From positions 3,738,249 through 3,802,248 of the forward strand of contig OX442430.1 in assembly GCA_949361645.1 (NCBI GenBank): DNA of 64,000 nt, given 5' to 3'. The notes under the pieces are model-generated. The model saw nothing but the letters and a program-made list of their open reading frames with translations. It made no database searches and was not told the DNA's origin. A program made the translations under genes and the position numbers. Below, piece by piece: positions 60,401-64,000 of this stretch. Source of the DNA: Spongilla lacustris (Eukaryota > Porifera > Demospongiae > Spongillida > Spongillidae). Within the stretch, counting starts at the first letter, position 1. Every line of letters begins with the position of its first letter.

Positions 60401-63400
60401 AATTATGAAAAGTGGTTATTATGATTATAATGATAATACATGCATTGTGAATATCTCACTTTAGAAATAACACTTATGGTTTAACATGGTTTATTATAAA
60501 CCATTCAATGGTAAATTAAATCTAATACACTCAGACATACTATCCATATGAAAATAGATTTATTAATGTGTAATAGTTTAATTATGAAAAGTGGTTATTA
60601 TGATAATACATGCATTGTGAATATCTCAGATTAGAAATAACACTAATGGTTTAAAATGGTTTATCATAAACCATTCAATGGTAAATTAAATCTAATACAC
60701 TCAGACATACTATCCATATGGAAATAGATTTATTAATGTGTAATAGTTTAATTATGAAAAGTCGTTATTATGATTTTAATGATAATACATGCATTGTGAA
60801 TATCTCAGTTTAGAAATAACACTTATGGTTTAACATGGTTTATCATGAATCATTCTTAATAAATTAAATCTAATACACTCAGACATACTATCCATATGTA
60901 AATAGATTTACTAATATATAATGTTTTAATGATTAAAAGTGATTATTATGATTTTAATGATAATACATGCATTGTGAATATCTCAGTTTAGAAATAACAC
61001 TGATGGTTTAACATGGTTTATCATTAACCATTCAATGGTAAATTAAATCTAATACACTCAGACATACTATCCATATGGAAATAGATTTATTAATGTGTAA
61101 TAGTTTAATTATGAAAAGTGGTTATTATGATTTTAATGATAATACATGCATTGTGAATATCTCAGTTTAGAAATAACACTAATGGTTTAAAATGGTTTAT
61201 CATAAACCATTCAATGGTAAATTAAATCTAATACACTCAGACATACTATCCATATGAAAATAGATTTATTAATGTGTAATAGTTTAATTATGAAGAGTGG
61301 TTATTATGATTTTAATGATAATACATGCATTGTGAATATCTCAGTTTAGAAATAACAGTTATGGTTTAACATGGTTTATCATAAACCATTCAATGGTAAA
61401 TTAAATCTAATACACTCAGACATACTATCCATATGGAAATAGATTTATTAATGTGTAATAGTTTAATTATGAAAAGTCGTTATTATGATTTTAATGATAA
61501 TACATGCATTGTGAATATCTCAGTTTAGAAATAACACTGATGGTTTAACATGGTTTATCATTAACCATTCAATGGTAAATTAAATCTAATACATATCCAT
61601 ATGGAAATAGATTTATTAATGTGTAATAGTTTAATTATGAAAAGTCGTTATTATGATTTTAATGATAATACATGCATTGTGAATATCTCAGTTTAGAAAT
61701 AACTTTTATGGTTTAAAATGGTTTATCATAAACCATTCAATGGTAAATTAAATCTAATATACTCAGACATACTATCCATATGGATGTAGATTTATTAATG
61801 TGTAATAGTTTAATTATGAAAAGTCGTTATTATGATTTTAATGATAATACATGCATTGTGAATATCTCAGTTTAGAAATAACACTTATGGTTTAACATGG
61901 TTTATCATAAACCATTCAATGGTAAATTAAATCTAATACACTCAGACATACTATCCATATGGAAATAGATTTATTAATGTGTAATAGTTTAATTATGAAA
62001 AGTCGTTATTATGATTTTAATGGCATTGTGAATATCTCAGTTTACAAATAACACTTATGGTTTAAAATGGTTTATCATAAACCATTCAATGGTAAATTAA
62101 ATCTAATACAGTCAGACATACTATCCATATGGAAATAGATTTATTAATGTGTAATAGTTTAATTATGAAAAGTGGTTATTATGATTTTAATGATAATACA
62201 TGCATTGTGAATATCTCAGTTTAGAAATAACACTTATGGTTTAACATGGTTTATCATAAACCATTGAATGGTAAATTAAATCTAATACACTCAGTCATGC
62301 TATCCATTTGGAAATAGATTTATTAATGTGTAATAGTTTAATTGTGAAAAGTCGTTATTATGATTTTAATGATAATACATGCATTATGAATATCTCAGTT
62401 TAGAAATAACCTTTATGGTTTAAAATGGTTTATCATAAACCATTCAATGGTAAATTAAATCTAATATACTCAGACATACTATCCATATGGATGTAGATTT
62501 ATTAATGTGTAATAGTTTAATTATGAAAAGTCGTTATTATGATTTTAATGATAATACATGCATTGTGAATATCTCAGTTTAGAAATAACACTTATGGTTT
62601 AACATGGTTTATCATAAACCATTCAGTGGTAAATTAAATCTAATACACTCAGACATACTATCCATATGGAAATAGATTTATTAATGTGTAATAGTTTAAT
62701 TATGAAAAGTGGTTATTATGATTATAATGATAATACATGCATTGTGAATATCTCACTTTAGAAATAACACTTATGGTTTAACATGGTTTATTATAAACCA
62801 TTCAATGGTAAATTAAATCTAATACACTCAGACATACTATCCATATGAAAATAGATTTATTAATGTGTAATAGTTTAATTATGAAAAGTGGTTATTATGA
62901 TAATACATGCATTGTGAATATCTCAGATTAGAAATAACACTAATGGTTTAAAATGGTTTATCATAAACCATTCAATGGTAAATTAAATCTAATACACTCA
63001 GACATACTATCCATATGGAAATAGATTTATTAATGTGTAATAGTTTAATTATGAAAAGTCGTTATTATGATTTTAATGATAATACATGCATTGTGAATAT
63101 CTCAGTTTAGAAATAACACTTATGGTTTAACATGGTTTATCATGAATCATTCTTAATAAATTAAATCTAATACACTCAGACATACTATCCATATGTAAAT
63201 AGATTTACTAATATATAATGTTTTAATGATTAAAAGTGATTATTATGATTTTAATGATAATACATGCATTGTGAATATCTCAGTTTAGAAATAACACTGA
63301 TGGTTTAACATGGTTTATCATTAACCATTCAATGGTAAATTAAATCTAATACACTCAGACATACTATCCATATGGAAATAGATTTATTAATGTGTAATAG

Positions 63401-64000
63401 TTTAATTATGAAAAGTGGTTATTATGATTTTAATGATAATACATGCATTGTGAATATCTCAGTTTAGAAATAACACTAATGGTTTAAAATGGTTTATCAT
63501 AAACCATTCAATGGTAAATTAAATCTAATACACTCAGACATACTATCCATATGGAAATAGATTTATTAATGTGTAATAGTTTAATTATGAAGAGTGGTTA
63601 TTATGATTTTAATGATAATACATGCATTGTGAATATCTCAGTTTAGAAATAACAGTTATGGTTTAACATGGTTTATCATAAACCATTCAATGGTAAATTA
63701 AATCTAATACACTCAGACATACTATCCATATGGAAATAGATTTATTAATGTGTAATAGTTTAATTATGAAAAGTCGTTATTATGATTTTAATGATAATAC
63801 ATGCATTGTGAATATCTCAGTTTAGAAATAACACTGATGGTTTAACATGGTTTATCATTAACCATTCAATGGTAAATTAAATCTAATACATATCCATATG
63901 GAAATAGATTTATTAATGTGTAATAGTTTAATTATGAAAAGTCGTTATTATGATTTTAATGATAATACATGCATTGTGAATATCTCAGTTTAGAAATAAC
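57425..64000 (+). repeat. 13-monomer higher-order repeat, 2,297-bp period, 2.9 copies
   Basis: AATGGCATTG recurs at 57425, 59722 and 62019, exactly 2,297 bp apart. The TCAGTCATGC variant at 57697 and 62291 is 2 x 2,297 apart. Thirteen 179-bp monomers minus the four deletion types seen in the unit (9, 9, 11 and 1 bp) give 2,297. Copies look almost identical: the one difference I found is A at 58960 and 61257 against G at 63554. The array runs off the window. This is very recent homogenisation. Confidence 0.93.

Noticed and set aside
1..64000. Human-type CENP-B box, telomere repeats, rRNA or tRNA genes
   Set aside because: I looked for CGGGA-type CENP-B cores, TTAGGG runs and tRNA A/B boxes while reading and found none convincing.

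Overview
The window is repeat DNA from an animal genome. I see no host protein gene, rRNA or tRNA. Everything is either tandem satellite or one of three retroelements nested in it. The retroelements are a Penelope-like element (PLE), a Gmr1-type Ty3/gypsy element with Ty1/copia-like pol order, and a CsRn1-type Ty3/gypsy element with a CHCC Gag box. These point to a metazoan. Gmr1 elements were described from deuterostomes and CsRn1 mostly from invertebrates, so an invertebrate deuterostome is my best guess, held loosely.

Layout. 1-4030: 179-bp AT-rich satellite A, forward. 4031-9186: PLE on the minus strand, with 520-bp terminal direct repeats. 9187-13070: satellite A, forward. 13071-13303: satellite A, inverted. 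13304-20597: 26-bp minisatellite with an AGTAGGCCTACT core. 20597-20599: the minisatellite flips orientation at a perfect 21-bp-arm hairpin. 20621-25688: degraded Gmr1-like element. 25689-41829: minisatellite in the opposite orientation, carrying the CsRn1-like element at 31986-36133. 41830-49150: satellite B (same family, with a TGACGTCA site per monomer), inverted. 49151-51040: satellite B, forward. 51041-64000: A/B intermediate and then satellite A, forward, ending in a 13-monomer higher-order repeat of 2,297 bp.

The region is therefore a large, imperfect mirror. Minisatellite arms of opposite orientation are flanked by satellite arms, with the Gmr1 insertion next to the axis. Nucleosome-sized monomers, higher-order repeats and nested retroelements resemble a centromeric or pericentromeric array, but nothing in the sequence proves centromere function.

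The retroelements are recent but broken. The PLE has a nearly intact RT-endonuclease frame stopped by one TGA. Its parts are circularly permuted relative to the inferred transcript, and it carries a hammerhead-like motif. The CsRn1-like element has 113-bp LTRs with two or three mismatches and two frame breaks in pol. The Gmr1-like element lacks its 5' LTR, has a head-to-head gag duplication, a terminal-inverted-repeat insertion with long poly-C tracts, several frameshifts and a mutated RT catalytic site.
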